DNA of 64,000 nucleotides from Streptomyces sp. NRRL S-337. GTDB taxonomy: Bacteria > Actinomycetota > Actinomycetes > Streptomycetales > Streptomycetaceae. Positions 36,330 through 45,653 of the stretch are shown here, in pieces. The stretch is from NCBI RefSeq assembly GCF_000720175.1, contig NZ_JOIX01000040.1:4048-68047 (forward strand). The letters are read 5' to 3'. The position numbers were made by a program, and so were the translations under genes. Below the pieces are notes generated by a model. It did not search any database. It saw nothing but the letters and a program-made list of their open reading frames with translations, and was not told the origin of the DNA. The first letter of the stretch is position 1, and each line of letters begins with the position of its first letter.

Positions 36330-37436
36330 ATGCCGTTGACCCCCGAGGACGTGCGGAACAAGCAGTTCACGACCGTCCGCCTCCGAGAAGGCTATGACGA
36401 GGACGAGGTCGATGCCTTCCTCGATGAGGTCGAAGCCGAACTGACCCGGCTCCTGCGGGAGAACGAGGACCTGCGCGCCAAGCTGGCCGCCGCTACGCGC
36501 GCCGCCGCGCAGAACCAGCAGCAGCAGGGGCTGCGCAAGGGACCGGACCAGCAGCAGGAGCAGCAGCAGCGTCCGGGGGCTCCTGTGCCCGCCGCCATAT
36601 CCGGTCCGCAGCCGGTCCCGCCGCAGCAGCAGGGGATGGGTGGCCCGCCCCAACTGCCCGGTGGTGCACCGCAGCTGCCTCCTGGTCCCGGTGGCCACGG
36701 CCCGCAGGGCCCGCACGGTCCCGGCCCGATGGGCCCCGGCGGTCCGATGGGTGGCCCGATGGGCGGCCCCGGTGGTCCGCAGCAGCTCCAGCAGGGCGGC
36801 CCGCAGGGCGGTCCCGGTGGTGACAGCGCCGCGCGCGTGCTGTCGCTGGCGCAGCAGACCGCCGACCAGGCGATCGCGGAGGCCCGTTCCGAGGCCAACA
36901 AGATCGTCGGCGAGGCGCGCAGCCGCGCCGAGGGCCTGGAGCGGGACGCCCGCGCCAAGGCCGACGCGCTGGAGCGGGACGCGCAGGAGAAGCACCGCGT
37001 GGCGATGGGCTCGCTGGAGTCGGCCCGCGCGACGCTGGAGCGCAAGGTCGAGGACCTGCGCGGCTTCGAGCGCGAGTACCGCACGCGACTGAAGTCCTAC
37101 CTGGAGAGCCAGCTGCGTCAGCTGGAGAACCAGGCGGACGACTCGCTCGCCCCGCCGCGGACCCCGGCGGCCGCCTCGCTGCCGCCGTCCCCGTCGATGG
37201 CGTCGGCCGGTGCCGGCACGATGGGCGGCAACCACACCATGGGTGGCGGCCAGTCCATGGGCGGCAACCACTCGATGGGCAACGGCTCCAGCGGCGGTCC
37301 GTCCTACGGCGGTCAGCAGCAGATGTCGCCGGCGATGACCCAGCCGATGGCTCCGGTGCGGCCGCAGGGCCCGTCGCCGATGCAGCAGACCCCGTCGCCG
37401 ATGAGGGGCTTCCTCATCGACGAGGACGACAACTGA
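36330..37436 (+). CDS. divIVA: Polar growth determinant DivIVA
   Basis: DivIVA marks hyphal tips and directs polar wall growth and branching. The 368-residue protein has the conserved membrane-binding N-domain (PLTPEDVRNKQFTTVRLREGYDEDEVDAFLDEVE in two halves, residues 2-35) and a short coiled coil. A long Gln/Pro/Gly-Met-rich linker (about 57-165), a second coiled coil (about 170-265) rich in Glu/Arg/Ala, and a Met/Gly-rich tail follow. ATG 36330 follows GAGGTGAAG. A strong terminator follows at 37466. This long form is typical of streptomycetes. Confidence 0.96.
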   Translation: MPLTPEDVRNKQFTTVRLREGYDEDEVDAFLDEVEAELTRLLRENEDLRAKLAAATRAAAQNQQQQGLRKGPDQQQEQQQRPGAPVPAAISGPQPVPPQQQGMGGPPQLPGGAPQLPPGPGGHGPQGPHGPGPMGPGGPMGGPMGGPGGPQQLQQGGPQGGPGGDSAARVLSLAQQTADQAIAEARSEANKIVGEARSRAEGLERDARAKADALERDAQEKHRVAMGSLESARATLERKVEDLRGFEREYRTRLKSYLESQLRQLENQADDSLAPPRTPAAASLPPSPSMASAGAGTMGGNHTMGGGQSMGGNHSMGNGSSGGPSYGGQQQMSPAMTQPMAPVRPQGPSPMQQTPSPMRGFLIDEDDN

Positions 37437-37465
37437 CGCCCGCCTGAGGCGTAACGTCGGCAATC

Positions 37466-37508
37466 AGGGCCGGGCCCCGAGGGACTTCCCTCGGGGCCCG
37501 GCCCTTTT
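37466..37508 (+). terminator. Strong intrinsic terminator closing the dcw cluster
   Basis: Arms 37466-37483 (AGGGCCGGGCCCCGAGGG) and 37488-37505 pair perfectly over 18 bp around the loop ACTT. The right arm runs into TTTT. It is the clearest rho-independent terminator in the window. Confidence 0.92.
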
Positions 37509-37612
37509 GTGCGGTGGGCCGGACCTGTCGGGGCACGCCCCCGGCCGGTCGGTGGCGACCGGTCTCCGTATCGACAAACCGGTCCCAACTACCCACATCC
37601 GTACGGAAATGA

Positions 37613-37647
37613 CGAATGCCCCGGTGTGGCGCACACCGGGGCATTCG
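37613..37647 (-). terminator. Terminator hairpin downstream of ileS
   Basis: CGAATGCCCCGGTGTG (37613-37628) pairs perfectly with 37632-37647, with a loop of GCG. On the minus strand it lies 23 bases after the ileS stop and is followed by TCATTTCC. Confidence 0.8.
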
Positions 37648-37669
37648 AGGCGAGGTCGGGCCTCGCGGA

Positions 37670-40600
37670 TTACGCCTTACGGAGGTGGAACGTCAGTGCC
37701 AGTGCCTCGTCGGTGAAGGCCGGGCCGTAACCGTCGTCCGGCTCGCCGGGGGCGAAGTCCGTGGCGAGGACCTCCTCGGCGATCAGGCCGGCGTGCTCGG
37801 CCAGGGCCGTACGGACCTCCTCGTCGGACGACGCCCAGCGCAGCGCGATCCGGTCCGCGACGTCCAGACCGCTGTTCTTCCGCGCCTCCTGGATCAGCCG
37901 GATCGCGTCCCGGGCCAGACCGGCCCGGCGCAGCTCGGGGGTGATCTCCAGGTCCAGGGCGACCGTGGCGCCCGCGTCGGAGGCCACCGACCAGCCCTCG
38001 CGGGGGGTTTCGGTGATGATGACCTCGTCCGGGGCGAGGGAGACGGTCTCGCCGTCGACCTCGACGCTCGCCGTGCCCTCCCGGAGCGCGAGCGAGAGCG
38101 CCGCGGCGTCGGCCCCGGCGATGGCCTTGGCCACCGCCTGGACGCCCTTGCCGAACCGCTTGCCCAGCGCGCGGAAGTTGGCCTTCGCGGTGGTGTCGAC
38201 GAGCGAGCCGCCCACTTCCGAGAGGGACGCCAGCGAGCTCACGTTGAGCTCCTCGGCGATCTGGGCGCGCAGGTCCTCCGGCAGCCCGGCGAAGCCGTGG
38301 GCCGCGACCAGCGCGCGGGACAGCGGCTGGCGGGTCTTCACACCGGACTCGGCGCGGGTCGCCCGGCCCAGCTCGACCAGCCGGCGGACCAGCGCCATCT
38401 GGGCGGAGAGCGCCGGGTCGATCAGCGACTGCTCGGCGACCGGCCAGCTGGAGAGGTGGACGGAGTCCGGGGCGTCCGGGGTGACCGGGGCGACGAGGTC
38501 CTGCCAGACCCGCTCGGTGATGAACGGGGTGAGCGGCGCCATCAGGCGGGTGACCGTCTCGATGACCTCGTGGAGGGTGCGCAGCGCGGCCGCGTCGCCC
38601 TGCCAGAAGCGGCGGCGCGAGCGGCGGACGTACCAGTTGGACAGGTCGTCGACGAAGGTGGACAGCAGCTTGCCGGCGCGCTGGGTGTCGAAGGACTCCA
38701 GGGACTCGGTGACCTGCTCGACGAGGGTGTGGAGTTCACCGAGCAGCCAGCGGTCCAGCAGCGGCCGCTCGGCCGGGGCCGGGTCGGACGCGGACGGCGC
38801 CCACTGGGACGTCCGGGCGTACAGCGCCTGGAAGGCGACGGTGTTCCAGTACGTCAGCAGGGTCTTGCGGACGACTTCCTGGATGGTGTTGTGGCCCACC
38901 CGGCGGGCGGCCCACGGCGAACCGCCGGCCGCCATGAACCAGCGGACCGCGTCCGCGCCGTGCTGGTCCATGAGCGGGATCGGCTGGAGGATGTTGCCCA
39001 GGTGCTTGGACATCTTCCGGCCGTCCTCGGCGAGGATGTGGCCGAGGCAGACCACGTTCTCGTACGACGACTTGTCGAAGACCAGGGTGCCGACGGCCAT
39101 CAGTGTGTAGAACCAGCCGCGGGTCTGGTCGATGGCCTCCGAGATGAACTGCGCCGGGTAGCGCTTCTCGAAGAGCTCCTTGTTGCGGTACGGGTAGCCC
39201 CACTGCGCGAACGGCATCGAGCCGGAGTCGTACCAGGCGTCGATGACCTCCGGGACGCGGACCGCGGTGTGGGCGCAGCCCTCCTCGGGGCAGCCGAAGG
39301 TGATCGCGTCGATGAACGGGCGGTGCGGGTCCAGGCCCGACTGGTCGGTGCCGGTCAGCTCGGTCAGCTCGGCGAGCGAGCCGACGCAGGTGAGGTGGTC
39401 GTCCTCGCAGCGCCAGATGGGCAGCGGGGTGCCCCAGTAGCGGTTGCGGGACAGCGCCCAGTCGATGTTGTTGCTCAGCCAGTCGCCGAACCGGCCGTGC
39501 TTGACCGACTCGGGGAACCAGCTGGTGTTCTCGTTCTCCCGGAGCAGGGCGTCCTTGATCGCGGTGGTGCGGATGTACCACGACGGCTGGGCGTAGTAGA
39601 GCAGCGCGGTGTGGCAGCGCCAGCAGTGCGGGTAGCTGTGCTCGTAGGCGATGTGCTTGAAGAGCAGGCCACGGGCGTCCAGGTCGGCCACCAGCGTGCC
39701 GTCGGCCTTCTTGAAGAACTGGCCGCCGATCAGCGGGAGTTCGCCCTCGAAGGTGCCGTCGGGGCGGACCGGGTTGACGACCGGGAGGCCGTACGCCTTG
39801 CAGGTCCTGAGGTCGTCCTCACCGAAGGCCGGGGCCTGGTGGACCAGACCCGTGCCGTCGTCGGTGGTGACGTACTCGGCGTTGACGACGAAGTTGGCGC
39901 CCTCCAGCTCGACCAGGGAGAACGGGCGCTCGTAGGACCAGCGCTCCATCTCGCGGCCGGTGAAGGACCGGCCGGTGGCCTCCCAGCCCTCGCCCAGCGC
40001 CTTCTCCAGCAGCTGCTCGGCGACGACCAGCTTCTCCGTGCCGTCGGTGGCGACGATGTAGGTGACGTCCGGGTGTGCGGCGGCGGCCGTGTTGGAGACC
40101 AGGGTCCAGGGGGTCGTCGTCCAGACCAGGAGGGACGCCTCGCCGGCCAGCGGGCCGGAGGTCAGCGGGAGGCGGACGTAGACCGAGGGGTCGACGACGG
40201 TTTCGTAGCCCTGCGCCAGCTCGTGGTCCGACAGGCCGGTGCCGCAGCGCGGGCACCACGGGGCGACGCGGTGGTCCTGGACCAGCAGGCCCTTGGTGAA
40301 GATCTGCTTCAGCGACCACCACACCGACTCGATGTAGTCGGGGTCCATGGTGCGGTACGGGTTGTCGAGGTCGGTCCAGTAGCCCATCCGCGTGGTGAGC
40401 TCGGCGAAGGCGTCGGTGTGCCGGGTCACCGATTCGCGGCACTTGGCGTTGAACTCGGCGATGCCGTACGCCTCGATGTCCTTCTTGCCGTTGAAGCCCA
40501 GCTCCTTCTCCACGGCCAGCTCGACCGGGAGGCCGTGGCAGTCCCAGCCGGCCTTGCGGTCGACGTGGTAGCCCTGCATCGTGCGGAACCGGGGGAAGAC

Positions 40601-40813
40601 GTCCTTGAAGACGCGGGCCTCGATGTGGTGCGCGCCGGGCATGCCGTTGGCTGTCGGGGGGCCCTCGTAGAAGACCCACTCGGGCCGGCCCTCGGACTGC
40701 TGGAGGGTGCGGGCGAAGACCTTCTGCTCCTGCCAGAAATCGAGCACGGCATGCTCGAGGGCGGGCAGGTCTACCTGGGCGGGTACCTGGCGGTACAAGG
40801 GCTGCTCACTCAT
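37670..40813 (-). CDS. ileS: Isoleucyl-tRNA synthetase
   Basis: The 1047-residue class I enzyme charges tRNA-Ile. The HIGH motif appears as PTANGMPGAHH (residues 53-63) and KMSKS as Lys600-Met-Ser-Lys603 (KMSKHLGN). The editing domain has WTTTPWTLVSNTA. The C-terminal anticodon domain has NWYVRRSRRRFW. The YEGPPTANG form is that of the long, eukaryote-like IleS2 group, some members of which tolerate mupirocin. ATG 40813 follows CCGGAGGAAGC. Expression is probably controlled by the T-box leader upstream. Confidence 0.96.
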   Translation of the reverse strand: MSEQPLYRQVPAQVDLPALEHAVLDFWQEQKVFARTLQQSEGRPEWVFYEGPPTANGMPGAHHIEARVFKDVFPRFRTMQGYHVDRKAGWDCHGLPVELAVEKELGFNGKKDIEAYGIAEFNAKCRESVTRHTDAFAELTTRMGYWTDLDNPYRTMDPDYIESVWWSLKQIFTKGLLVQDHRVAPWCPRCGTGLSDHELAQGYETVVDPSVYVRLPLTSGPLAGEASLLVWTTTPWTLVSNTAAAAHPDVTYIVATDGTEKLVVAEQLLEKALGEGWEATGRSFTGREMERWSYERPFSLVELEGANFVVNAEYVTTDDGTGLVHQAPAFGEDDLRTCKAYGLPVVNPVRPDGTFEGELPLIGGQFFKKADGTLVADLDARGLLFKHIAYEHSYPHCWRCHTALLYYAQPSWYIRTTAIKDALLRENENTSWFPESVKHGRFGDWLSNNIDWALSRNRYWGTPLPIWRCEDDHLTCVGSLAELTELTGTDQSGLDPHRPFIDAITFGCPEEGCAHTAVRVPEVIDAWYDSGSMPFAQWGYPYRNKELFEKRYPAQFISEAIDQTRGWFYTLMAVGTLVFDKSSYENVVCLGHILAEDGRKMSKHLGNILQPIPLMDQHGADAVRWFMAAGGSPWAARRVGHNTIQEVVRKTLLTYWNTVAFQALYARTSQWAPSASDPAPAERPLLDRWLLGELHTLVEQVTESLESFDTQRAGKLLSTFVDDLSNWYVRRSRRRFWQGDAAALRTLHEVIETVTRLMAPLTPFITERVWQDLVAPVTPDAPDSVHLSSWPVAEQSLIDPALSAQMALVRRLVELGRATRAESGVKTRQPLSRALVAAHGFAGLPEDLRAQIAEELNVSSLASLSEVGGSLVDTTAKANFRALGKRFGKGVQAVAKAIAGADAAALSLALREGTASVEVDGETVSLAPDEVIITETPREGWSVASDAGATVALDLEITPELRRAGLARDAIRLIQEARKNSGLDVADRIALRWASSDEEVRTALAEHAGLIAEEVLATDFAPGEPDDGYGPAFTDEALALTFHLRKA

Positions 40814-41108
40814 CGGGGGCTTCCTCCGGCGGACATCTGCTGCTTCTCCGTCCGGAGGGACGAGAGCGCTGGCTCCCGCGGTACCACCCTCCTTGGCGGT
40901 GCGTGCCGCACCGCCCCCTCATTGGGGTCGCGCTGCCGGTTCTACTCGCCCTGGGTGGCCCGAGGCCCGTGGGCCAAGCCCACTGTCCAGCGCTTTCTTC
41001 CGGCGGCTCCGGGGTGATCTTCACGCCGCGCACGCCCCCGGGCTTCCACCGTCCCCGGGTCGCTGCTGGCTGCGTACGGCGCTACTCGTCCCATCACTGC
41101 CTCTCGCT
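40814..41108 (-). promoter_or_regulatory. Translational T-box riboswitch of ileS
   Basis: The T-box core AGGGTGGTACCGCG is present on the minus strand at 40877-40890. Upstream, in the GTGAAGATCACC context, an isoleucine codon ATC (41016-41018) is the likely specifier. Downstream, CCTCCGG (40852-40858) can pair with the ileS Shine-Dalgarno CCGGAGG (40823-40829). This is the actinobacterial type that controls translation rather than termination: uncharged tRNA-Ile would free the ribosome site. A -10 candidate TACACT (41115-41120) would start the leader near 41108. Confidence 0.88.
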
Positions 41109-41120
41109 GGGCCCAGTGTA

Positions 41121-41440
41121 CGGGGCGCCACCGACAGCGGCCGACCGGAATTCCGGCGGGGGCGCACGGGGGCGTGCGCGGGGTTCCGTACGGAGTGCCG
41201 GCGGCGGCGCGTGATGGGGGCGTGCGACCGGGGCGTGACCCGAATGGCCAGCGGCCGGGTGCCGGGCGGCCAAGCGGATTACGGGGCGGGCAGCGGGGCA
41301 CAACCGAGGCAGACCGGACTTCCGGGCCGGGTGGCAGGACCCGATGGGGCGGTGCGTCCCGTTGCCGCATGCTCTGTGGCGATTTATCGTTCCCGTCACG
41401 ATTCGCGAATAAAAGTCACATATGTGAAGGGGTCGCGGCC
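41121..41440. other. Divergent intergenic region between ileS and the DksA-like gene
   Basis: About 320 bp separate the ileS leader promoter from the rightward gene. I see no gene. Near the right end, two 10-bp palindromes, ATTCGCGAAT (41401-41410) and CACATATGTG (41417-41426), lie just before the ribosome site of the DksA-like gene in an A/T-richer patch, likely its promoter or operator. Confidence 0.5.
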
Positions 41441-42154
41441 ATGGTGGCGAAGAAGACCGCCGCGGAGAAGAGCACGACGCCTGCCGGCGAGGCCGTCGCG
41501 AAGCAGCCCGCACCGAAGAACAGCACTCCGAAGAAGGCCGCTCCGAAGAAGGCGGCCGCCCGGAAGACGACGGCCACGAAGACCACGGCCAGGACGACGG
41601 CGGCCGCGAAGACCGCGAAGCGGGCTCCGGCCACGAAGGCCGCGGTTCCCGCGAAGAAGACGGGAGCCAAGACGGTGGTGGCGAAGAAGACGGCGGCCGC
41701 GACGGCCGGGGAGCACGGCAACGACTCCGCGGTGCCGGTGGCCCGGACGGCCGCGGCGCCGGGCGAGCTCGCGGTCCGGCCCGGCGAGGACCCCTGGACG
41801 GCCGCCGAGGTCGCCGAGGCCCGGTCGGAACTGATGGAGGAGGTCGGGCGGCTGCGGCTGGAGATCACCTCCGCCGAGGACGCCATCGCCGGGCTGATGC
41901 GCGACTCCGGCGACGGCGCCGGTGACGACGAGGCAGACACCGGCAGCAAGAACATCACCCGCGAACACGAGCTCGCGCTCGCCTCCAACGCCCGCGAGAT
42001 GCTCCACCAGACCGAGCGGGCCCTCGGCCGGCTGGACGCGGGCACCTACGGGCTGTGCGAGAACTGCGGCAACCCCATCGGCAAGGCGCGGATGCAGGCA
42101 TTCCCCCGGGCGACGCTGTGCGTGGAGTGCAAGCAGAAGCAGGAGCGCCGCTGA
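41441..42154 (+). CDS. DksA/TraR zinc-finger protein with histone-H1-like tail
   Basis: The 237-residue protein has two parts. Residues 1-90 are almost only Lys, Ala, Thr and Pro in [18 protein letters not shown] repeats, like histone H1 or the tail of actinobacterial HU. Residues 120-237 form a DksA/TraR-type unit with a coiled coil ([22 protein letters not shown]) and a four-Cys zinc finger ([26 protein letters not shown], split at the loop). It probably binds DNA through the tail and may touch RNA polymerase through the finger. ATG 41441 follows GTGAAGGGG. It precedes lspA but a hairpin separates them. Confidence 0.88.
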   Translation: MVAKKTAAEKSTTPAGEAVAKQPAPKNSTPKKAAPKKAAARKTTATKTTARTTAAAKTAKRAPATKAAVPAKKTGAKTVVAKKTAAATAGEHGNDSAVPVARTAAAPGELAVRPGEDPWTAAEVAEARSELMEEVGRLRLEITSAEDAIAGLMRDSGDGAGDDEADTGSKNITREHELALASNAREMLHQTERALGRLDAGTYGLCENCGNPIGKARMQAFPRATLCVECKQKQERR

Positions 42155-42177
42155 GCCGGCGCTCTCGGACCGGTCGT

Positions 42178-42203
42178 CGCGGGCGGCCCCCGGACCGCCC
42201 GCG
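42178..42203 (+). terminator. Hairpin after the DksA-like gene
   Basis: CGCGGGCGG (42178-42186) pairs with CCGCCCGCG (42195-42203) around an 8-nt loop, 23 bases after the stop. Confidence 0.6.
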
Positions 42204-42282
42204 CCCGTACGTGTGTGCCGTACTCTCGTGGTTCAGCCAGGCACGGCCTGGCCGCGGACACGACGGGCTGAGGGACTCACAC

Positions 42283-42885
42283 GTGGCAGAGGCGGAACGC
42301 ATCACCGGCACGCCGGAACCCGAGCCGGGTACCGGAGCGGATCCCACGGCGGGGGCCGCAGCGGAAGCACCGGCGGAGGCGGAGCGGGGCGCCGGCCGCG
42401 GCAAGCGGCGGATCGCCGCGCTGCTGCTGGTCGCGTGCGTGGTCTACCTGCTCGACCTGGGAAGCAAGCTGCTGGTCGTGGCCAAGCTGGAGAACCACGA
42501 GCCGATCCAGGTGATCGGCACGCTGCTGCAGTTCAGCGTGATCCGCAACCGCGGCGCCGCCTTCAGCATCGGCGAGGCGCTGACCATCTTCCTGACGATC
42601 ATCGCGGCGGCCGTGATCCTGGTCATCGCCCGGGTCGCCCGCAAGCTCTACAGCCTGCCCTGGGCCATCGCCCTCGGGCTGCTGCTCGGCGGCGCCTTCG
42701 GCAACCTCACCGACCGGATCTTCCGTTCGCCGGGCGTCTTCGAGGGCGCCGTGGTCGACTTCATCGCCCCCGCGCACTTCGCCGTCTTCAACCTCGCCGA
42801 CTCCGCCATCGTCTGCGGCGGCATCCTGATCGTGATCCTCTCGTTCCGGGGGCTGGACCCCGACGGAACGCTCCACAAGGACTGA
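42283..42885 (+). CDS. lspA: Prolipoprotein signal peptidase (signal peptidase II)
   Basis: LspA cleaves signal peptides of diacylglyceryl-modified prolipoproteins in the membrane. The 200-residue protein has a polar N-terminal extension of about 40 residues and four membrane helices. It carries the family motifs [23 protein letters not shown] (Asp159) and FNLADSAI (Asp173), the last two giving the aspartate pair. GTG 42283 follows GAGGGACT. rluD follows 73 bp downstream, as in other bacteria. Confidence 0.94.
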   Translation: MAEAERITGTPEPEPGTGADPTAGAAAEAPAEAERGAGRGKRRIAALLLVACVVYLLDLGSKLLVVAKLENHEPIQVIGTLLQFSVIRNRGAAFSIGEALTIFLTIIAAAVILVIARVARKLYSLPWAIALGLLLGGAFGNLTDRIFRSPGVFEGAVVDFIAPAHFAVFNLADSAIVCGGILIVILSFRGLDPDGTLHKD

Positions 42886-42946
42886 CCTCACCAGGGGTCG
42901 GTGCCCGGGCCCCCGGCCGCCGGGCAGGACACCATGGGGCAACTGC

Positions 42947-42952
42947 CATACT
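42947..42952 (+). promoter_or_regulatory. Extended -10 box before rluD
   Basis: TGC-CATACT (hexamer 42947-42952) is an extended -10 element ending six bases before the rluD GTG, so the transcript may be leaderless. No good -35 box is seen. Confidence 0.45.
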
Positions 42953-42958
42953 CGTGGG

Positions 42959-43900
42959 GTGAGCACCATTCCCGAGATCCGCACCCTGCCCGTACCGGAC
43001 GGCCTGGAGGGCGAGCGCGTCGACGCCGCGCTGGCCCGGATGTTCGGCTTCTCCCGTACGAAGGCGGCCGAGCTGGCCGCCGCCGGAAAGGTCCGGGTCG
43101 ACGGGTCCGAGGTGATGAAGTCCGAGCGGGTGCGTGGCGGTGCCTGGCTGGAAGTCGAGATGCCGCAGGCCGCGGCGCCCGTGGAGATCGTCGCCGAGCC
43201 CGTCGAGGGCATGGAGATCGTGCACGACGACGACGACATCGTCGTGATCGTCAAGCCGGTCGGCGTGGCCGCGCACCCCAGCCCCGGCTGGACCGGCACC
43301 ACCGTCATCGGCGGACTGGCCGCGGCCGGCTACCGCATCTCCACCTCCGGCGCCGCCGAGCGCCAGGGCATCGTGCACCGCCTCGACGTCGGCACCTCCG
43401 GCCTGATGGTGGTGGCCAAGTCCGAGCGGGCGTACACCTCCCTCAAGCGGCAGTTCAAGGAGCGCGTCCCCGACAAGCGCTACCACGCCCTGGTCCAGGG
43501 CCACCCGGACCCGATGAGCGGCACCATCGACGCCCCCATCGGCCGGCATCCGCAGCACGACTACAAGTGGGCGGTCACCGCCGAGGGCAAGCCGTCGGTC
43601 ACGCACTACGACCTGATCGAGGCGTTCCGCGCGGCCAGCCTGCTCGACATCAAGCTGGAGACCGGCCGCACCCACCAGATCCGGGTGCACATGGCCGCCC
43701 ACCGCCACCCCTGCGTCGGCGACCTCACCTACGGCGCGGACCCCACCCTCGCCAAGCGGCTGGGCGTCGGCCGGCAGTGGCTGCACGCGGTCCGCCTCGG
43801 CTTCGAGCACCCCTCCGACGGCAGCTGGGTCGAGTTCGCCTCCGCCTACCCGGACGATCTCCAGCACGCCCTGGACACCGTGCGGGACGAGAGCAGCTGA
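42959..43900 (+). CDS. rluD: RluD-family 23S rRNA pseudouridine synthase
   Basis: The 313-residue enzyme isomerises uridines in 23S rRNA. It has an N-terminal S4 RNA-binding domain (about residues 16-75, [25 protein letters not shown]) and the catalytic motif [18 protein letters not shown] with Asp143. [13 protein letters not shown] and [14 protein letters not shown] complete the family pattern. GTG 42959 is supported by the -10 box immediately upstream. Site specificity (1911, 1915, 1917 in E. coli) is inferred from the family. Confidence 0.93.
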   Translation: MSTIPEIRTLPVPDGLEGERVDAALARMFGFSRTKAAELAAAGKVRVDGSEVMKSERVRGGAWLEVEMPQAAAPVEIVAEPVEGMEIVHDDDDIVVIVKPVGVAAHPSPGWTGTTVIGGLAAAGYRISTSGAAERQGIVHRLDVGTSGLMVVAKSERAYTSLKRQFKERVPDKRYHALVQGHPDPMSGTIDAPIGRHPQHDYKWAVTAEGKPSVTHYDLIEAFRAASLLDIKLETGRTHQIRVHMAAHRHPCVGDLTYGADPTLAKRLGVGRQWLHAVRLGFEHPSDGSWVEFASAYPDDLQHALDTVRDESS

Positions 43901-44030
43901 CGGAGCCGCGGGCCGGCGCGCGGCCGGCGGAACGCGGCGCCGCGCGGGCCGGCACGGCGGTCAACCACGGCGGGCATGGCACCCTTGGGCGGAAAGTGAT
44001 CGAATCCGACCGCTTCGGAGCGTAGCCACC

Positions 44031-45623
44031 GTGGACCAGCTGGCTCTGCTGTTCGTCCTTCTGCTCGGAGCCGTGGTGATGGTTCCGGTCGGCGACCGGC
44101 TGGGGCTGCCGTCACCGGTGCTGATGACCCTCGCCGGGGCCGTCCTGGCGCTGCTGCCGTTCGTCCCCAACGTCGAGGTACCGCCCGAGTTCATCCTGCC
44201 CGTGGTGCTGCCGCCGCTGCTCTACGCGGCCGTGCAGCGCACGTCCTGGCGGCAGTTCACCGCCAACCTCCGGCCGATCTTCCTGCTCGCCGTCGCGTTG
44301 GTCTTCGCCACCACGGCCGCGGTGGCCGCGGTCGCCCAGGCGGTGGTGCCCGGGATGCCGGTGGCCGCCGCGGTGGTGCTCGGCGCGCTGGTCGCCCCGC
44401 CCGACCCGGTGGCCGCGACCGCGGTCGCCGGCAAACTCGGGCTGCCCCGCCGGATGGTCTCCATCCTGGAGGGCGAGGGGCTCTTCAACGACGTCACCGC
44501 GATCGTGCTCTACCACGTCGCGCTCGCCGCGGCGGTCAGCGGCACCTTCTCGGTGCCCGGCGCGCTCGGCTCCCTCGTCCTGTCCGCCGTCGTGGCCATA
44601 GCGGTCGGTCTGGCGATCGGCTGGGTGACCAACAAGCTGATGGGCCTGCTCGGCGACCCCACGCTGCAGATCGGGCTGACGCTGCTGGTGCCGTTCGTGG
44701 CGTACGTGCTCGCCGAGGAGTTCCGCGGCTCCGGGGTGCTGGCGGTGCTGACCTGCGCGCTCTTCCTCGCCGAGTACGCGGTCGACCCCGACGACGTGAT
44801 GGGCCGGCTCGCCGGATACACCTTCTGGGAGGTCGTCGACACCCTCGTCACCGGTGTGGCCTTCGGGCTGATCGGCCTGGAGCTGCACAACATCTTCGGG
44901 GCCGCCGCGCACCGCTGGGGCCAGCTGATCGGCGCCGGCGCCGTGGTCGTGGCGGTCGTCGTCGGCGTCCGCCTGCTGTGGCTGCTGCCCGCCGCCTGGC
45001 TGGCCAAGCGGATGCACAAGCGCCGCGACTACGACGAGGACATCCCGATGAGCTGGCGCGAGACGCTCATCATGTGGTGGTCGGGGATGCGCGGCGTGGC
45101 CTCGGTGGCGCTGGCGCTGGCCATCCCGTTCGGCGTGGACGGCGGGCCGTTCCCGGCCCGGAACGACATCCTCTTCATCGCGTTCGCGGTGGTCCTCGCC
45201 ACCCTCCTCGTCCAGGGCCTGACGCTGCCCTGGCTCGTGCGCAGGCTGCGGGTGCGGGCCGACACCGACGCCGTGGACGCCCTGGAGCGGGAGCTGGCGG
45301 TCCGGGTGATCAAGGCGTCCAAGCGGCGGCTGAAGGAGATCATGGAGGTCGAGGAGCTGCCCGACGAGGTCAGCGACCAGCTCTCCCGCCGGGCCTTCGA
45401 CATCGGCGCCCGGATCGCGCCGGACATCGTCGACGACGAGCGGCGCGAGCTCTTCGAGAAGCGGATCAGCCGGCTGAAGAAGGTGCAGCGCATCCAGGGC
45501 GAGATGCTCTCGGCGGCCCGCCACGAGGTGCTGGCCGCGCGCAGCGAGCCGGGCGCCGACCCGGAGATCGTCGACCGGGTGCTGCGCCATCTGGACATGC
45601 GCAGTCTGCGCGGCGCCCCCTGA
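44031..45623 (+). CDS. CPA1-family Na+/H+ antiporter
   Basis: The 530-residue membrane protein has about twelve helices and a cytoplasmic C-terminal tail of about 120 residues with heptad-rich basic helices (RVIKASKRRLKEIMEVEELPDEV). CPA1 ion-path motifs are present: VAPPDPVAATAVAG, EGEGLFNDVTAIVLYHVA with the Asn-Asp pair, and WWSGMRGVASVALALAIP. It should exchange Na+ (or K+) for protons and help control pH. GTG 44031 has GGAG ten bases upstream. It is convergent with the MscS gene. Confidence 0.92.
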   Translation: MDQLALLFVLLLGAVVMVPVGDRLGLPSPVLMTLAGAVLALLPFVPNVEVPPEFILPVVLPPLLYAAVQRTSWRQFTANLRPIFLLAVALVFATTAAVAAVAQAVVPGMPVAAAVVLGALVAPPDPVAATAVAGKLGLPRRMVSILEGEGLFNDVTAIVLYHVALAAAVSGTFSVPGALGSLVLSAVVAIAVGLAIGWVTNKLMGLLGDPTLQIGLTLLVPFVAYVLAEEFRGSGVLAVLTCALFLAEYAVDPDDVMGRLAGYTFWEVVDTLVTGVAFGLIGLELHNIFGAAAHRWGQLIGAGAVVVAVVVGVRLLWLLPAAWLAKRMHKRRDYDEDIPMSWRETLIMWWSGMRGVASVALALAIPFGVDGGPFPARNDILFIAFAVVLATLLVQGLTLPWLVRRLRVRADTDAVDALERELAVRVIKASKRRLKEIMEVEELPDEVSDQLSRRAFDIGARIAPDIVDDERRELFEKRISRLKKVQRIQGEMLSAARHEVLAARSEPGADPEIVDRVLRHLDMRSLRGAP

Positions 45624-45653
45624 GACGTCCGCGGGCCCACGGGGGCTCCGGGG

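Noticed and set aside
37616..41017. 1133-codon open frame on the + strand
   Set aside because: It is the antisense of ileS and its T-box leader, with no start signal or recognisable domain.
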